From NCBI RefSeq assembly GCF_004341445.1, contig NZ_SLXV01000031.1:1-36742 (forward strand): a DNA stretch of 36,742 nt, given 5' to 3'. Position numbers and translations under genes: made by a program. The DNA is from Baia soyae (GTDB lineage Bacteria > Bacillota > Bacilli > Thermoactinomycetales > Thermoactinomycetaceae). Under the pieces are notes generated by a model that saw nothing but the letters and a program-made list of their open reading frames with translations, searched no databases and had not been told where the DNA came from. Shown in pieces: positions 25,355 through 35,126 of this stretch; position 1 is the stretch's first letter, and every line of letters starts with the position of its first letter.

Positions 25355-26944
25355 TCATCGCGGCAGGAATCGAGCTACCCAAGCTCCTACATATGGGAGA
25401 CGAGACACGTCATCTTTTCGAATTAGGGAGAAGAGAACGAGGCAAATGAGATAGATTCCGAATCCACATAAGATGGTTAATAAAACGCGTTGTAACAAGG
25501 GGCTATGTGCCTGCGTTCCTAAGTAATAACAGACAAATCCCATCCCGCCAATGCTGATAGTGAGCTTTACTAGCTCTCTGGCGTTAATCATGTAAGGAAC
25601 GAGTTTGATGATGCTGATAAAATGCAGGCAAGTTACGACCAATATGCCAATATTGATGGCGATGGCTACGCCCATAATGCCAAGAGATGGCCTAGTGGCG
25701 AGTAGCCAGATACATACTATTTTTATCACGGCACCGATAATGGAATTCCGCATGGCGATATTTGCTTTATCCAGCCCTTGAAGGACAGCGGCAAAGGGAC
25801 CTTGTAAGTAGTGGAATAACGAAATGGGTGCCATAATCTGAATCATTTGACCGACACTTGGTTGATGATAGAGTAAGGTAGCAAGTGGTTCTGCTAACAC
25901 ATAGACCAACATGGTACATGGAGCACCGATAATTAACGAAAGCCGGATTGCTTGTTGTAGTCGTCGCTCGATTAAGGTGGTATTATGTTGTGCAGCTGCC
26001 TCGCTCACAGCTGGAACGAGGGAGACGGTTAAGGCATAGGTAATAAAAGCGGGGAAGAAGACTAACGGTAGCGCCATCCCCTCTAGTTGTCCATATAAAG
26101 CAGTAGAGGTGGCGGCGGCGATTCCAGCGATGGCTAAACTTTGGGATACGATAATCGGTTCTACTGCATAGGTAAGGGAGCCGATGGTCCTGCTCAGCGT
26201 AACGGGAACAGCGACCCGAAAGAAGTCCGTTATCGTGTTGAATCGGCTTACAATATTTTTATCATCCTTCTGGTTTTTACGTCTCTTCCATATTTGACGT
26301 AGGATCGGACGTTTTGGATCTTTGCGATATCGATAATAGAGATACAACATCCCTGTAAACTCACCGATTACCATTCCGATCATGGCACCCGAAGCGGCAT
26401 ATTCTACACCGTAAGGTAGCAAATACTTAGCTAACATGAGAACGGTAAAGATTCTCACTACCTGCTCGATAATTTGGGAAAGTGCATAAGGGCTCATATT
26501 TTGTCGTCCTTGGAAATAACCGCGGAAGATGCTGGATATGGCAATAACGGGAATGATAGGAGTGATACCCATAAGAGCGTAAAGTGTCCTAGGATCTGTT
26601 AATAGGGTTTTCGCTAGGATCGGGGCGAAGACAAATACCAAACTGGTAACGATTGTACTGGTGATTCCAACTACAATCCCTGCTACAATGATGATGTGTG
26701 GGATCTTGTGCTCTTCATTTTTAGCCTCAGCTTCGGATACTAGTTTTGAGATTGCAACAGGGATTCCAGCAGAAGTGATAACAACCGCGAAGATTAAAAT
26801 TGGAAAAGCAAGTTGAAAAAGGCCCATTCCTTCGTCTCCGATCAGACGAGACAAAGCAATTCGATAGATAAAGCCAAGAATTTTAGTTAAAAATCCAGCA
26901 CCCACTAGTATGAGGGTGCCAGCGAGGAAGCTCTGTTTGCGCAT
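25355..26944 (-). CDS. spoVB: Stage V sporulation protein B (SpoVB), MOP-superfamily flippase
   Basis: 529 aa, close to the 518-aa B. subtilis protein. About 14 hydrophobic segments of the MATE/MurJ-like polysaccharide transporter type. The N-terminus KQSFLAGTLILVGAGFLTKILGFIYRI and the GDEGMGLFQLAFPI, ISSIFRGYFQGRQNMSPYALSQ and VPVTLSRTIGSLTYAVEP segments are typical of SpoVB. It is thought to flip lipid-linked precursors for the spore cortex. RBS is GGGAG. A possible sigma-E promoter lies upstream. Synteny with comN and secDF agrees with B. subtilis. Confidence 0.9.
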   Translation of the reverse strand: MRKQSFLAGTLILVGAGFLTKILGFIYRIALSRLIGDEGMGLFQLAFPILIFAVVITSAGIPVAISKLVSEAEAKNEEHKIPHIIIVAGIVVGITSTIVTSLVFVFAPILAKTLLTDPRTLYALMGITPIIPVIAISSIFRGYFQGRQNMSPYALSQIIEQVVRIFTVLMLAKYLLPYGVEYAASGAMIGMVIGEFTGMLYLYYRYRKDPKRPILRQIWKRRKNQKDDKNIVSRFNTITDFFRVAVPVTLSRTIGSLTYAVEPIIVSQSLAIAGIAAATSTALYGQLEGMALPLVFFPAFITYALTVSLVPAVSEAAAQHNTTLIERRLQQAIRLSLIIGAPCTMLVYVLAEPLATLLYHQPSVGQMIQIMAPISLFHYLQGPFAAVLQGLDKANIAMRNSIIGAVIKIVCIWLLATRPSLGIMGVAIAINIGILVVTCLHFISIIKLVPYMINARELVKLTISIGGMGFVCYYLGTQAHSPLLQRVLLTILCGFGIYLICLVLFSLIRKDDVSRLPYVGAWVARFLPR

Positions 26945-26980
26945 GGTAACTCCCTTCTTCCGTCCACTACGTTTTAGTAC

Positions 26981-27010
26981 AAGTTATGCCTTGTCCGATA
27001 GGCTCATGAC
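26981..27010 (-). promoter_or_regulatory. Possible sigma-E promoter of spoVB
   Basis: Read on the minus strand, CATAACTT (26988-26981) fits a CATAnnnT -10, with GTCATGAG (27010-27003) 14 bases upstream as a partial -35. The match is moderate; the spacing and the gene's known sigma-E dependence in B. subtilis support it. Confidence 0.35.
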
Positions 27011-27098
27011 TGTTTTTCGTTGATAGGAGGAAAGAAGGTTCCTCGTGCAGAATTGATACATTCAAAAGATGTCGAATGAGTAAGATTGGAGGGATACG

Positions 27099-27392
27099 AT
27101 GTCGATGCTAGCGTTGCCTGAACAAGAGTATGATTTTGAAGAAGATGAGATTCAGCATTTAACATCAGATGAATTAGATGAATGCCTCGAAGATCTTTGT
27201 AGAAGTAAAGCATCTGAGTTTCATTTATATGGATATGAAAATGTGACACCCGAACAAATATGGGCTTGTGTTTCAGATGAACATCGTCAGGGCACCCCGA
27301 GACTAAACCGCCTAGTGAACGATATTATGTCTTTAAAAGCGAGCCGCTTTATGAACTGGTTAATGCTACATAATATCTATAAAAGCGAGTAA
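27099..27392 (+). CDS. comN: Post-transcriptional regulator ComN
   Basis: 97 aa. Residues 22-96 match the Post_transc_reg family (B. subtilis ComN/YrzD): DELDECLEDLCRSKASEFHLYGYENVTPEQIWAC and GTPRLNRLVNDIMSLKASRFMNWLMLHNIY. ComN acts on comE mRNA after transcription and binds DivIVA at the poles in B. subtilis. The position between spoVB and secDF matches. RBS is GGAGGG. It has its own terminator, so it is not in the secD transcript. Confidence 0.88.
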   Translation: MSMLALPEQEYDFEEDEIQHLTSDELDECLEDLCRSKASEFHLYGYENVTPEQIWACVSDEHRQGTPRLNRLVNDIMSLKASRFMNWLMLHNIYKSE

Positions 27393-27408
27393 AGTCTTGA
27401 AGGTCATC

Positions 27409-27431
27409 AGCCACTGCTGGTGGCTTTATTT
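27409..27431 (+). terminator. Terminator after comN
   Basis: AGCCAC and GTGGCT form a 6-bp stem with a 5-base loop, followed by TTATTTG. Moderate strength; it lies just ahead of the secD promoter. Confidence 0.65.
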
Positions 27432-27440
27432 GTGTGGTAA

Positions 27441-27469
27441 TTGACTCGTAGGGCTTCACTTGGGATAAT
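27441..27469 (+). promoter_or_regulatory. Sigma-A promoter of secD-secF
   Basis: TTGACT (27441-27446), a 17-base spacer and GATAAT (27464-27469) make a strong vegetative promoter, 39 bases before the secD ATG. Confidence 0.75.
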
Positions 27470-27507
27470 AGGACTTGGTAATTGTAATGGAATAAGGAGG
27501 ACAGTCC

Positions 27508-28740
27508 ATGAAGATCAAAAAAGGAAAAATAGCGATTTTTATCACCATCGTCGTGGCGATCCTCGTTCTCGCTGGGACGACCGCTCTTCCAGTGTGGAAC
27601 AAGATTACAAAGGGCTTGGACTTGCAAGGAGGCTTTGAGGTTTTATATGAAGCACCTAAAGATCAAAAAGTAGATCGAGCCATTCTCCTTGATGTAGCAA
27701 ATGCACTTGAGCGACGAATTAATGTACTGGGTGTTTCTGAGCCTGAGATTTCGATTGAAGGAAATAATCGAATTCGGGTACAGTTAGCAGGGGTGAAGGA
27801 TCCTGCGAAGGCCCGGGACCTCTTAGGGAAACAGGCTGAATTAACGTTTCGTGAACCAACAGGAAAAACGCCTGTGATTAAGGGAGCCGACCTAAAACCA
27901 GGTAGTGCTAAATTAAGCTTTGATGAATACAACAGCCCTGTGGTGGCCATTGAATTTAAAGATGGAAAAAAGTTCGAAGACATTACGAAGAAATACATAG
28001 GGCAACCTTTACCTATCTATTTGGATGAAAAAGAGCTAAGTAGTCCTGTCATTCAAAACGTGATCAGTGGTGGAAAAGCAACCATCAGTGGGCAAAAGAC
28101 TCCAGAAGAAGCAAAGGAATTAGCGAGCCTTCTCAATGCAGGTGCTCTTCCGATTAAGCTTCAGGAGGTTCAAAGTTTCGCAGTCGATGCGAGTTTGGGA
28201 CATCAATCGATGAGGGATACCTTAATAGCGGGTGGACTCTCCGTTCTTATGATCTTTATCTTTGTGATTGGTTTCTATCGGTTACCAGGTCTCGTGGCGG
28301 TTACGACACTCATCGCATACACGTACCTAAACTTGGTTATCTTCGCTTTCTTAAAAGTAACCCTTACCTTACCCGGGATTGCTGCCTTTATCCTAGGGAT
28401 TGGGATGGCTGTCGATGCCAATATTATTATGTCAGAGCGTGTTCGTGAGGAATTACGCGTGGGTCGTACGCTGAAGAGTGCGATGAAAGCGGGCTCCAAG
28501 CGCTCATTCTTAACGATTTTTGATGCTAACTTTACGACCATGTTAGCCGGTGCTGTTTTATTTGCTTTTGGTACAGCAGGGGTAAAAGGGTTCTCGGTAG
28601 CATTGATCGTCGGGATTTTATGTAGCTTTGTGACTGCAGTAGGATTGTCTCGCTGGTTGATGTCACTCTTAATCAACTCAAATCTTGTGAAGAATCCGGT
28701 GCTGTTCCGTGTGAAGGAGGATGAGATTGGTGAACTATAA
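27508..28740 (+). CDS. secD: Protein translocase subunit SecD
   Basis: 410 aa. N-terminal helix (residues 8-28), then LDLQGGFEVLYEA, the large extracytoplasmic P1 domain, and a five-helix C-terminal half with LGIGMAVDANIIMSERVREEL (transmembrane 4 region with the key Asp) and FDANFTTMLAGAVLFAFG. SecD uses the proton gradient to pull and release secreted proteins. It lacks the fused SecF half of B. subtilis SecDF; secF is the next, overlapping gene. RBS is AAGGAGGA. Strong promoter upstream. Confidence 0.94.
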   Translation: MKIKKGKIAIFITIVVAILVLAGTTALPVWNKITKGLDLQGGFEVLYEAPKDQKVDRAILLDVANALERRINVLGVSEPEISIEGNNRIRVQLAGVKDPAKARDLLGKQAELTFREPTGKTPVIKGADLKPGSAKLSFDEYNSPVVAIEFKDGKKFEDITKKYIGQPLPIYLDEKELSSPVIQNVISGGKATISGQKTPEEAKELASLLNAGALPIKLQEVQSFAVDASLGHQSMRDTLIAGGLSVLMIFIFVIGFYRLPGLVAVTTLIAYTYLNLVIFAFLKVTLTLPGIAAFILGIGMAVDANIIMSERVREELRVGRTLKSAMKAGSKRSFLTIFDANFTTMLAGAVLFAFGTAGVKGFSVALIVGILCSFVTAVGLSRWLMSLLINSNLVKNPVLFRVKEDEIGEL

Positions 28741-29647
28741 ATTTGATTTTGTTCGATACCGCAAACCGTTCCTACTAGCCTCTCTCATCATTGTTTTAAT
28801 CGGGATTGGCTCCCTCTTTGTCCAAGGATTAAATCTAGGCGTTGACTTTGTCAGTGGTACACGCCTTGATTTTACGGTGAAGCAAAACGTTGATGTGGAA
28901 AAGGCAAAAAGTGTCTTAGAAAAAAATGGCTTTAAGCATCCGAATGCACGTGCTGCTGGGGATCAAAAGCAAGTTGTCGTTTTCCGTACGGACAATATTT
29001 TGGATAAACCGAAAATTGATAAACTCAAAGGAGATTTATCAAAAGAATTTGGTGTGAATGTAACTGTACAAGAGCAGAAAGTAGACCCGATTATCGGACG
29101 TGAACTAGCACGTAACGCTATTATTGGTATACTGATTGCTTGTGCATTTATTGGAATCTATGTTGCATTCCGTTTTGAGTATCGGTTTGCGATGGCAACG
29201 GTAGTTACGTTGTTGTACGATGCTTTCCTCATTATCACGTTCTTCTCTCTGTTCCAGATTGAAGTCGACCTATTCTTTATCGCTGCTATCCTAACCATCA
29301 TTGGTTATTCCATGAACGATACGATTGTGGTCTTTGACCGGATTCGTGAAAATGAAGAGAAGCTACAACCGAAGACGTGGGAACAACTATCTGGTATGGT
29401 AAATCTAAGTATCCAACAAACTTTGGTTCGATCCATTAATACGGTTCTTACTGTATTATTTGGCGCTTTATCATTGTTCTTACTGGGTGGAGAGGGAATT
29501 CGTAACTTCTCCCTTGCTCTCGTGGTAGGTTTATTTGCAGGAGCGTATTCTTCGATCTTTATCGCTTCTCAAATTTGGGTGATTTGGAAATGGCGTTCGG
29601 TGAAGGCTGGAAAAGACGAGCCAAAATTATCGCCTACAACTGAATAA
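28730..29647 (+). CDS. secF: Protein translocase subunit SecF
   Basis: 305 aa from GTG 28730, chosen for AGGAGG 9 bases upstream; in-frame ATG 28721 lies too close to the AGGAGG and TTG 28727 is possible. It overlaps the 3' end of secD, so translation is probably coupled. NYKFDFVRYRK, the LGVDFVSGTRLDF segment, TIIGYSMNDTIVVFDRIREN (membrane motif with the key Asp) and SLALVVGLFAGAYSSIFIA are typical. It has about six helices. It pairs with SecD in the Sec holo-translocon. Confidence 0.94.
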   Translation: MNYKFDFVRYRKPFLLASLIIVLIGIGSLFVQGLNLGVDFVSGTRLDFTVKQNVDVEKAKSVLEKNGFKHPNARAAGDQKQVVVFRTDNILDKPKIDKLKGDLSKEFGVNVTVQEQKVDPIIGRELARNAIIGILIACAFIGIYVAFRFEYRFAMATVVTLLYDAFLIITFFSLFQIEVDLFFIAAILTIIGYSMNDTIVVFDRIRENEEKLQPKTWEQLSGMVNLSIQQTLVRSINTVLTVLFGALSLFLLGGEGIRNFSLALVVGLFAGAYSSIFIASQIWVIWKWRSVKAGKDEPKLSPTTE

Positions 29648-29677
29648 GAACATCATTGTTTCCATACAATGAAGGAA

Positions 29678-29710
29678 AAGACCGCGGAGAATGAATCTGC
29701 GGTCTTATTT
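29678..29710 (+). terminator. Terminator after secF
   Basis: AAGACCGC (29678-29685) pairs with GCGGTCTT (29699-29706) across a 13-base loop, followed by ATTTC. It precedes the RBS of the CDF gene by only a few bases. Confidence 0.75.
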
Positions 29711-29724
29711 CTGGAGGAGCAACT

Positions 29725-30639
29725 ATGGGTGATCAACGATTTCAAGAGATCAATCGAGCGGCATGGATTGGGATATTTTTTAATATCTTATTGACCGTAG
29801 TAAAGGGCACAGTCGGCTTTCTAGCTAATAGTCGTGCTCTGATCGCTGAAGCGGCTCATTCAGCGGCAGATTTGGTTGGCTCTCTTGCTGTTTATTTTGG
29901 AATCCGCGTAGCGAAACGTCCTCCAGACCCTGAACATCCGTATGGGCACGGTAAAGCAGAGATAGTTGCTTCTTTTATCGTAGCTGTGTTGTTGGCTATG
30001 GTGGGAGTAGAGATTGCTCGAGGCTCCTTCCAAGCATTATTTGATAAATTAGAGCCCCCGGGCATTTCAGCTGCGATTGTCGCCTTTCTATCGATCTTAG
30101 TAAAAGAGATGTTATATCGTTATACCTATCGAGTGGGAAAACGTCAAAATAGTCAAGCCACAGTAGCGCATGCTCTCGAACATCGAGCTGATGTGTTTGC
30201 CACCATTGCGGCTTTAGTGGGGATACTAGGAGCGGTGCTAAGTCGGTATATCGGTGTTCCCGAGTTAGTCTATCTTGACCCGATTGCGGGTATGGGAGTC
30301 TCCTTATTTGTCTTCTGGATGGCCTACCGATTAGCTCGCGAAGCGATTTATAATTTACTAGACCCTGTACTACTTCCGAAAGAGGCGCAGGAATTAATTG
30401 ATGCGGTTCGAGAAGTAAGGGGTGTTCTAGATATTGATAACTTACGTGCTCGTCAACATGGTCATTATGTGATTGTAGACGTAAAAATTTCGGTAGATCC
30501 TCATATTACGGTTGAAGAAGGGCATCGGATTGGGAAACAGGTAAAACGAACATTGGTAGACCGTTTTGATCATGTAGAAGATGTATTTGTACATATAAAC
30601 CCATTCGATGGCAAAATTTTGCAGAAAAATAAGGAATGA
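29725..30639 (+). CDS. Cation diffusion facilitator family transporter
   Basis: 304 aa, typical length. About six membrane helices. Metal site A residues appear in EAAHSAADLVGS (His and Asp, helix 2) and ALEHRADVFATI (His and Asp, helix 5). The HPYGHGKAE loop is a family signature. The C-terminal cytoplasmic domain ends in VEDVFVHINP. It exports divalent cations (Zn, Mn, Fe or Co) in exchange for protons. The HD-HD set with no His-rich loop leaves the metal open. GGAGGAG precedes the ATG. It sits between secF and recJ, which is not its place in B. subtilis. Confidence 0.9.
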   Translation: MGDQRFQEINRAAWIGIFFNILLTVVKGTVGFLANSRALIAEAAHSAADLVGSLAVYFGIRVAKRPPDPEHPYGHGKAEIVASFIVAVLLAMVGVEIARGSFQALFDKLEPPGISAAIVAFLSILVKEMLYRYTYRVGKRQNSQATVAHALEHRADVFATIAALVGILGAVLSRYIGVPELVYLDPIAGMGVSLFVFWMAYRLAREAIYNLLDPVLLPKEAQELIDAVREVRGVLDIDNLRARQHGHYVIVDVKISVDPHITVEEGHRIGKQVKRTLVDRFDHVEDVFVHINPFDGKILQKNKE

Positions 30640-30661
30640 ACCACCGTTTTCTCTTTCTTTG

Positions 30662-30670
30662 TGCTATAAT
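30662..30670 (+). promoter_or_regulatory. Extended -10 promoter of recJ
   Basis: TGCTATAAT is an extended -10, 31 bases before the recJ ATG, with no good -35 at the proper spacing. Confidence 0.55.
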
Positions 30671-30700
30671 CATACCGCGAAGAGAGGTGAACGGTTTTTT

Positions 30701-33010
30701 ATGATTCGTTCAAAGACGAGATGGATTCCTGTGGAAGCTGATCCACAAGAAATCCAGAGGTTGGCGGAAGGCTTGTCCGTTCATCCGACGATTGCTAGGT
30801 TGTTGATTCGTCGCGGGCAAACCGATATCGAAACGGCTCAGAAGTTTTTACGTCCTTCTATGGATTATTTACATGATCCCTACCAATTAGATGGCATGAA
30901 GGAAGCGGTTGAACGAATCCGCTTTGCGCTGACCCAACAAGAAAAGATCCTTATTTATGGCGATTATGATGCGGACGGTGTGAGTAGTACAAGCTTATTA
31001 TTAAATGTGTTTCGTACTCTGACACAGCAAGTTGATTACTATATCCCGAATCGTTTTCGAGAGGGCTATGGTCTCAACCAAGAAGCTCTCAAGGAAGCCA
31101 AAGAACGTGGTTATGATTTAGTGGTTACCGTTGACACGGGTATCAGTGCTACGAAAGAGGCAGCATTTGCCCGTGAAATCGGCTTAGACCTGATTATTAC
31201 AGATCATCATGAACCGCCTCCTGAATTACCAGAAGCAGTCGCGGTGATCAACCCAAAGAAACCAAATTGTACATATCCGTTTAAATCGCTGGCTGGAGTC
31301 GGTGTTGCTTTTAAACTGGCTACTGCCTTGTTAGATAGAATTCCCACCGAGTGGATGGATCTAGTTGCTATTGGTACCATCGCGGATCTGGTTCCATTGG
31401 TAGATGAGAACCGAGTACTGGCTACATATGGATTAGAACGTTTAAACGAACGTACCAATAAAGGGCTTTCTGCATTAATGGATGTAGCGGGTGTTGATAA
31501 ACAAGCTACTGCGGGCCATGTGGGCTTTTTTCTAGGGCCCAGGATCAATGCGAGTGGCCGATTGGATTCTGCTGGACAGGCAGTTGAGTTGCTCACAACG
31601 GACGATCTGAGTGAGGCGCAACATCTGGCCGAAAAACTGCAAGAAATGAACCAAGAACGTCAGCAGATCGTGGAAGAGATTACAGAGCAGGCGATGGCCA
31701 TGGTGGAGCAAGATCCAGAACGCTATCAGCATGTGATCGTTGTCGCTAAGCCGGGTTGGAATGTCGGTGTGATCGGCATTGTTGCTTCTAGGCTTGTGGA
31801 GAAATATTATCGACCTGTGATTGTATTAGGGTGTGACGAGGAAACGGGGATAGCCAAAGGTTCAGCGAGGAGCATCGCTGGATTTGATCTCTATCAATCT
31901 CTAACTGCGTGTAAGGAGTATCTTCCACAATTTGGGGGACACTACATGGCAGCAGGTATGTCGCTCAAGATGGGTGATGTTCCTGCCTTTCATACCAAAT
32001 TGTCAGGAGTTGCGAAGGAGACTTTGCAAGAGGAAGATTACATTCCTTTGACCCATATTGATGATGAATTAACCATCGATCAAGTGGAGCTATCGATGTT
32101 GGAACAATTGGCTTTGCTAGAGCCATATGGTATGGGTAATGCCACACCTAGCTTTCTGTTAAAAGATGCTTCCATCGCGAAGATTCAAACCATTGGTGCG
32201 GATAAAAATCATCTTAAATTGACTCTTCAGATGGACCGAATCTTCATGGATGCACTCGCATTTCGCAAGGCCGAACTAGCAGAGGAATTAGTGCCAACCA
32301 GTAAAATTCATGTGGTCGGTGAATTACAAATTAATGAATGGAACGGCAGGCGTACTCCGCAATTAATTTGCAAGGATCTTGCTGTACATGAGAGACAAGT
32401 TTTTGATTGGCGTAGCAACCATAAGGGCGAACACCTGAATAAATTACGTGATAAGCCCGTCCTATTGATCGGGCATCAACTTCCAGCAGGAAGCACATCC
32501 TCCTTTCTCTCATGGGAAGATTGTGCTGGAGGGGCAACCGAATCACTCGCCGAATATACACAAATAGCTTGGATCGATCCCCCGCCCTCTATGAGAATTT
32601 GGCGAAATCATCTCAGTCAAATTCAGCATATCGAGCGTGTCTACTTTATTTTTGGGGATCGTGACTTTGACCAAAATTTGTTAGCAGTTCCTTCACGCGA
32701 ACAATTCAAACAGTTATACAATTTATTGTACGGAAAGAAACCGTTTTCATTATTGAAATCATATCCATCTCTGACAAAAATAACGGGATTGTCAAAACGA
32801 ACACTTTCCTTTATGATTCTAGTGTTCGGGGAATTACAATTCTTACAAAATGACAATGGAATAATCCATATAGTAGAAAATCCTTCTAAACGACCTTTAA
32901 CCGACTCGTTGACTTATAGACAACAACTGGAGAAAGAGGAAGTTCTTCAGACATTGGTATATAGCTCTTATAAAGAGATATGTCAGATGTTTTCTATGGA
33001 TGGATTATAA
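30701..33010 (+). CDS. recJ: Single-stranded-DNA-specific exonuclease RecJ
   Basis: 769 aa from ATG 30701 (AGAGAGGTGA upstream; a longer frame to 30608 would overlap the CDF gene and spoil the promoter). RecJ degrades single-stranded DNA 5' to 3' in recombination and repair. DHH phosphoesterase motifs: [10 protein letters not shown] (87-96), VTVDTGIS (142-149), TDHHEPPP (167-174), then the DHHA1 domain and OB-fold. B. subtilis RecJ is 786 aa and has a similar C-terminal domain. The next gene starts 16 bases after its stop. Confidence 0.94.
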   Translation: MIRSKTRWIPVEADPQEIQRLAEGLSVHPTIARLLIRRGQTDIETAQKFLRPSMDYLHDPYQLDGMKEAVERIRFALTQQEKILIYGDYDADGVSSTSLLLNVFRTLTQQVDYYIPNRFREGYGLNQEALKEAKERGYDLVVTVDTGISATKEAAFAREIGLDLIITDHHEPPPELPEAVAVINPKKPNCTYPFKSLAGVGVAFKLATALLDRIPTEWMDLVAIGTIADLVPLVDENRVLATYGLERLNERTNKGLSALMDVAGVDKQATAGHVGFFLGPRINASGRLDSAGQAVELLTTDDLSEAQHLAEKLQEMNQERQQIVEEITEQAMAMVEQDPERYQHVIVVAKPGWNVGVIGIVASRLVEKYYRPVIVLGCDEETGIAKGSARSIAGFDLYQSLTACKEYLPQFGGHYMAAGMSLKMGDVPAFHTKLSGVAKETLQEEDYIPLTHIDDELTIDQVELSMLEQLALLEPYGMGNATPSFLLKDASIAKIQTIGADKNHLKLTLQMDRIFMDALAFRKAELAEELVPTSKIHVVGELQINEWNGRRTPQLICKDLAVHERQVFDWRSNHKGEHLNKLRDKPVLLIGHQLPAGSTSSFLSWEDCAGGATESLAEYTQIAWIDPPPSMRIWRNHLSQIQHIERVYFIFGDRDFDQNLLAVPSREQFKQLYNLLYGKKPFSLLKSYPSLTKITGLSKRTLSFMILVFGELQFLQNDNGIIHIVENPSKRPLTDSLTYRQQLEKEEVLQTLVYSSYKEICQMFSMDGL

Positions 33011-33026
33011 TCAGGAGGTAACCCAT

Positions 33027-33542
33027 ATGAACTTCAAAGAAAAAATTCGCGTGATTCCAGACTTCCCTTCTGAAGGGATTCGCTTTAAGGATATTACTAC
33101 TTTATTAAAAGATGGCGAAGCGTATCGTGCAGCCATTGAGGCGCTAGCGGAGCATTATAAAGGGATGGAAATCGACGTTGTACTCGGTCCCGAAGCTCGT
33201 GGCTTTGTCGTTGGAGCCCCTCTTGCACTCGCGCTCGGAGCTGGGTTTGTGCCTGTTCGAAAAAAAGGCAAGCTTCCTGGTGAGACCATTGAGGCGAAAT
33301 ATGACTTGGAATATGGAAAAGATATTTTAACGATGCACAAAGATGCTATTCAGCCAGGTCAAAAGGTTTTGATTGCTGATGATTTGCTCGCTACTGGTGG
33401 AACCATTAGTGCAACTCTTGATCTCGTTCGCCAATTGGGTGGAGAGCCTGTTGGAGTAGCATTTTGGATTGAGTTAATGTACCTAAATGGTCGTGAGAAG
33501 CTAGGGGATGTGGCGGTTCACTCTCTTGTTAAATATGAGTAA
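33027..33542 (+). CDS. apt: Adenine phosphoribosyltransferase
   Basis: 171 aa from ATG 33027 (AGGAGG upstream), standard length. Converts adenine and PRPP to AMP in purine salvage. PRPP-binding loop [13 protein letters not shown] with the acidic pair, [16 protein letters not shown], and [35 protein letters not shown] are all family hallmarks. Follows recJ, as in B. subtilis, but here the following relA is replaced by a terminator and unrelated genes. Confidence 0.96.
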   Translation: MNFKEKIRVIPDFPSEGIRFKDITTLLKDGEAYRAAIEALAEHYKGMEIDVVLGPEARGFVVGAPLALALGAGFVPVRKKGKLPGETIEAKYDLEYGKDILTMHKDAIQPGQKVLIADDLLATGGTISATLDLVRQLGGEPVGVAFWIELMYLNGREKLGDVAVHSLVKYE

Positions 33543-33569
33543 GATTGTTTCATTTTGTTAGATGATAAA

Positions 33570-33618
33570 GAAGCTGGGATTGTACTAATTTGATTAGTGC
33601 AAGCCTCGGCTTTTTTTC
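33570..33618 (+). terminator. Terminator after apt
   Basis: A long imperfect hairpin with AAGC/GCTT at the base and ACTAAT/ATTAGT near the loop, ending in seven T. Confidence 0.8.
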
Positions 33619-33746
33619 GTGGGAATTTTTATTCGGAAAGATCATTTTTGGAGGATTAGAAAAGGAATTGCAGGTGTTTCGTAGAAAAGTTTTCTTAGTC
33701 CATAAACACCAGATTATTGCAAAATAATGAAAGGAGTGGTCTGTTG

Positions 33747-34343
33747 ATGCAAATTTCGATCATAAAGGGTCATCCTCAGTCAAAAGCAGGTGCTAAGTTA
33801 AATTTAATGGCTCTAGGTTACATGGCATATGCGATTGCAGGATCTGAAGAAGAGAGCATACTGGAAGATACGTTCCTTCAACTATGGCAGCTGGAGAATA
33901 ATCGCTTTAGTTATCAATATGCTTTTGAAGCCCAGGTAAATGGAGAAACGTTAGGGATGATTATTTGCTATCCTGTACCCGTTATGAAGCGTCTTGCATG
34001 GCCTACTTTTCAACAGGCTTTCTCTTATCGGAAGCTTGGACTAGTGGGCTATAATTTGTTGAATATCAGATTATTCCATGCGATGGCAATTATGAAAGAG
34101 GGAGAAGATGATGAATTTCACATTGGAACCATTGCGACTTTGCCAGAAAGTAGAGGGATGGGAATAGGTACTCAACTTCTTAATGTAGCTGAGGAACAAG
34201 CTGCTCTTCAAAACCTTGTGAAATGCTCTTTGACAGTGAAAAAAGAGAATCAACTTGGAGTCAAATTGTACGAGAGGATAGGTTATCGAATTATAGGTGA
34301 AATGAATAGGCCTGCGCTGTATAAAATGGTTAAACTGCTATAA
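33747..34343 (+). CDS. GNAT-family N-acetyltransferase
   Basis: 198 aa from ATG 33747; TTG 33744 is next to it and fits the AAAGGAG spacing slightly better. The acetyl-CoA site appears in HIGTIATLPESRGMGIGTQLLNVAEEQA, where the R-x-x-G-x-G/A pattern is RGMGIG, followed by a VKKENQLGVKLYERIGYR segment typical of the GNAT C-terminal half. The substrate cannot be told. It lies alone between terminators and promoters of neighbours. Confidence 0.82.
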   Translation: MQISIIKGHPQSKAGAKLNLMALGYMAYAIAGSEEESILEDTFLQLWQLENNRFSYQYAFEAQVNGETLGMIICYPVPVMKRLAWPTFQQAFSYRKLGLVGYNLLNIRLFHAMAIMKEGEDDEFHIGTIATLPESRGMGIGTQLLNVAEEQAALQNLVKCSLTVKKENQLGVKLYERIGYRIIGEMNRPALYKMVKLL

Positions 34344-34379
34344 CATAAAGCCCTTTGGAGATACTAATGAAATACATAC

Positions 34380-34409
34380 TTGACATAGGTATATAGAAGA
34401 TAGTAATAT
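34380..34409 (+). promoter_or_regulatory. Candidate sigma-A promoter of the azoreductase gene
   Basis: TTGACA (34380-34385), an 18-base spacer and TAATAT (34404-34409). It lies 46 bases before the GTG start and overlaps inverted repeats. Confidence 0.6.
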
Positions 34410-34426
34410 ACTTACATAAAGTAAGT
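34410..34426. promoter_or_regulatory. Candidate operator, ACTTAC-N5-GTAAGT
   Basis: A perfect 6-bp inverted repeat lies immediately after the -10 box of the azoreductase gene, where a repressor would block transcription. A second inverted pair, GTATAT (34389) and ATATAC (34406), overlaps the promoter. In B. subtilis, azoR genes are controlled by the redox regulators YodB and MhqR; the site here is not a clear match to either. Confidence 0.45.
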
Positions 34427-34455
34427 TTTATATTTAATTATAGGGGGCTACACAA

Positions 34456-35082
34456 GTGGCAAAAGTATTATACATTACAGCGAATCCAAAACCAGTATCA
34501 GCATCTTTCAGCTCACAGGCTGGAGAAGCTTTTCTTACAGAATATAAAGCAAATAATCCTCAAGATGAAGTGATTACTCTTGATATCTATAAAGAAGAAA
34601 TTCCTTATATTGATGAAGATGTATTATCTAGTTGGGGTAAAGGTGCTAAAGGAATCGAATTAAATGCGAATGAAGCGGCTAAAGCTAAACGCATGGGCGA
34701 ATTAGTGGACCAGTTTGTAGATGTGGACAAGTATGTATTTGTTACTCCGCTATGGAATCTAAGTCTTCCTGCACGTCTAAAAGCATACATCGATACGGTT
34801 GCGATTGCAGGTAAAACGTTCCGCTATACAGCAACAGGTCCAGAAGGTCTACTTAAAGGCAAAAAAGTACTTCATATCCAAGCTCGTGGTGGTATGTACA
34901 GCGAAGGTCCTGCTAAAGAAATAGAATTTGGAGATCGTTATCTTCGAGCCATTACATCCTTCATGGGGATTGAAGACTACGAACATGTTGCCATGGAAGG
35001 TCACAGTGCTCTTCCTGACCAAGCTGACGCGATCTTACAAAAAGGAATCGCTGAAGCGAAAGAAGCAGCAAGTAAATTTTAA
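34456..35082 (+). CDS. azoR: FMN-dependent NADH-azoreductase
   Basis: 208 aa, standard length; GTG start with AGGGGG 8 bases upstream. Flavodoxin-like quinone and azo-dye reductase that protects against quinones and electrophiles. FMN-binding opening [23 protein letters not shown], the [52 protein letters not shown] core, and [23 protein letters not shown] match the AzoR/AcpD family. Followed by a strong terminator. Confidence 0.92.
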   Translation: MAKVLYITANPKPVSASFSSQAGEAFLTEYKANNPQDEVITLDIYKEEIPYIDEDVLSSWGKGAKGIELNANEAAKAKRMGELVDQFVDVDKYVFVTPLWNLSLPARLKAYIDTVAIAGKTFRYTATGPEGLLKGKKVLHIQARGGMYSEGPAKEIEFGDRYLRAITSFMGIEDYEHVAMEGHSALPDQADAILQKGIAEAKEAASKF

Positions 35083-35126
35083 TGTAATGAATGAACTTCA
35101 AACTAAAATGATTCATATATAATAAA

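Noticed and set aside
30608-30700. Upstream extension of recJ overlapping the CDF gene
   Set aside because: The extension covers the recJ promoter and lacks similarity to RecJ; ATG 30701 has an RBS and gives the family-like start.
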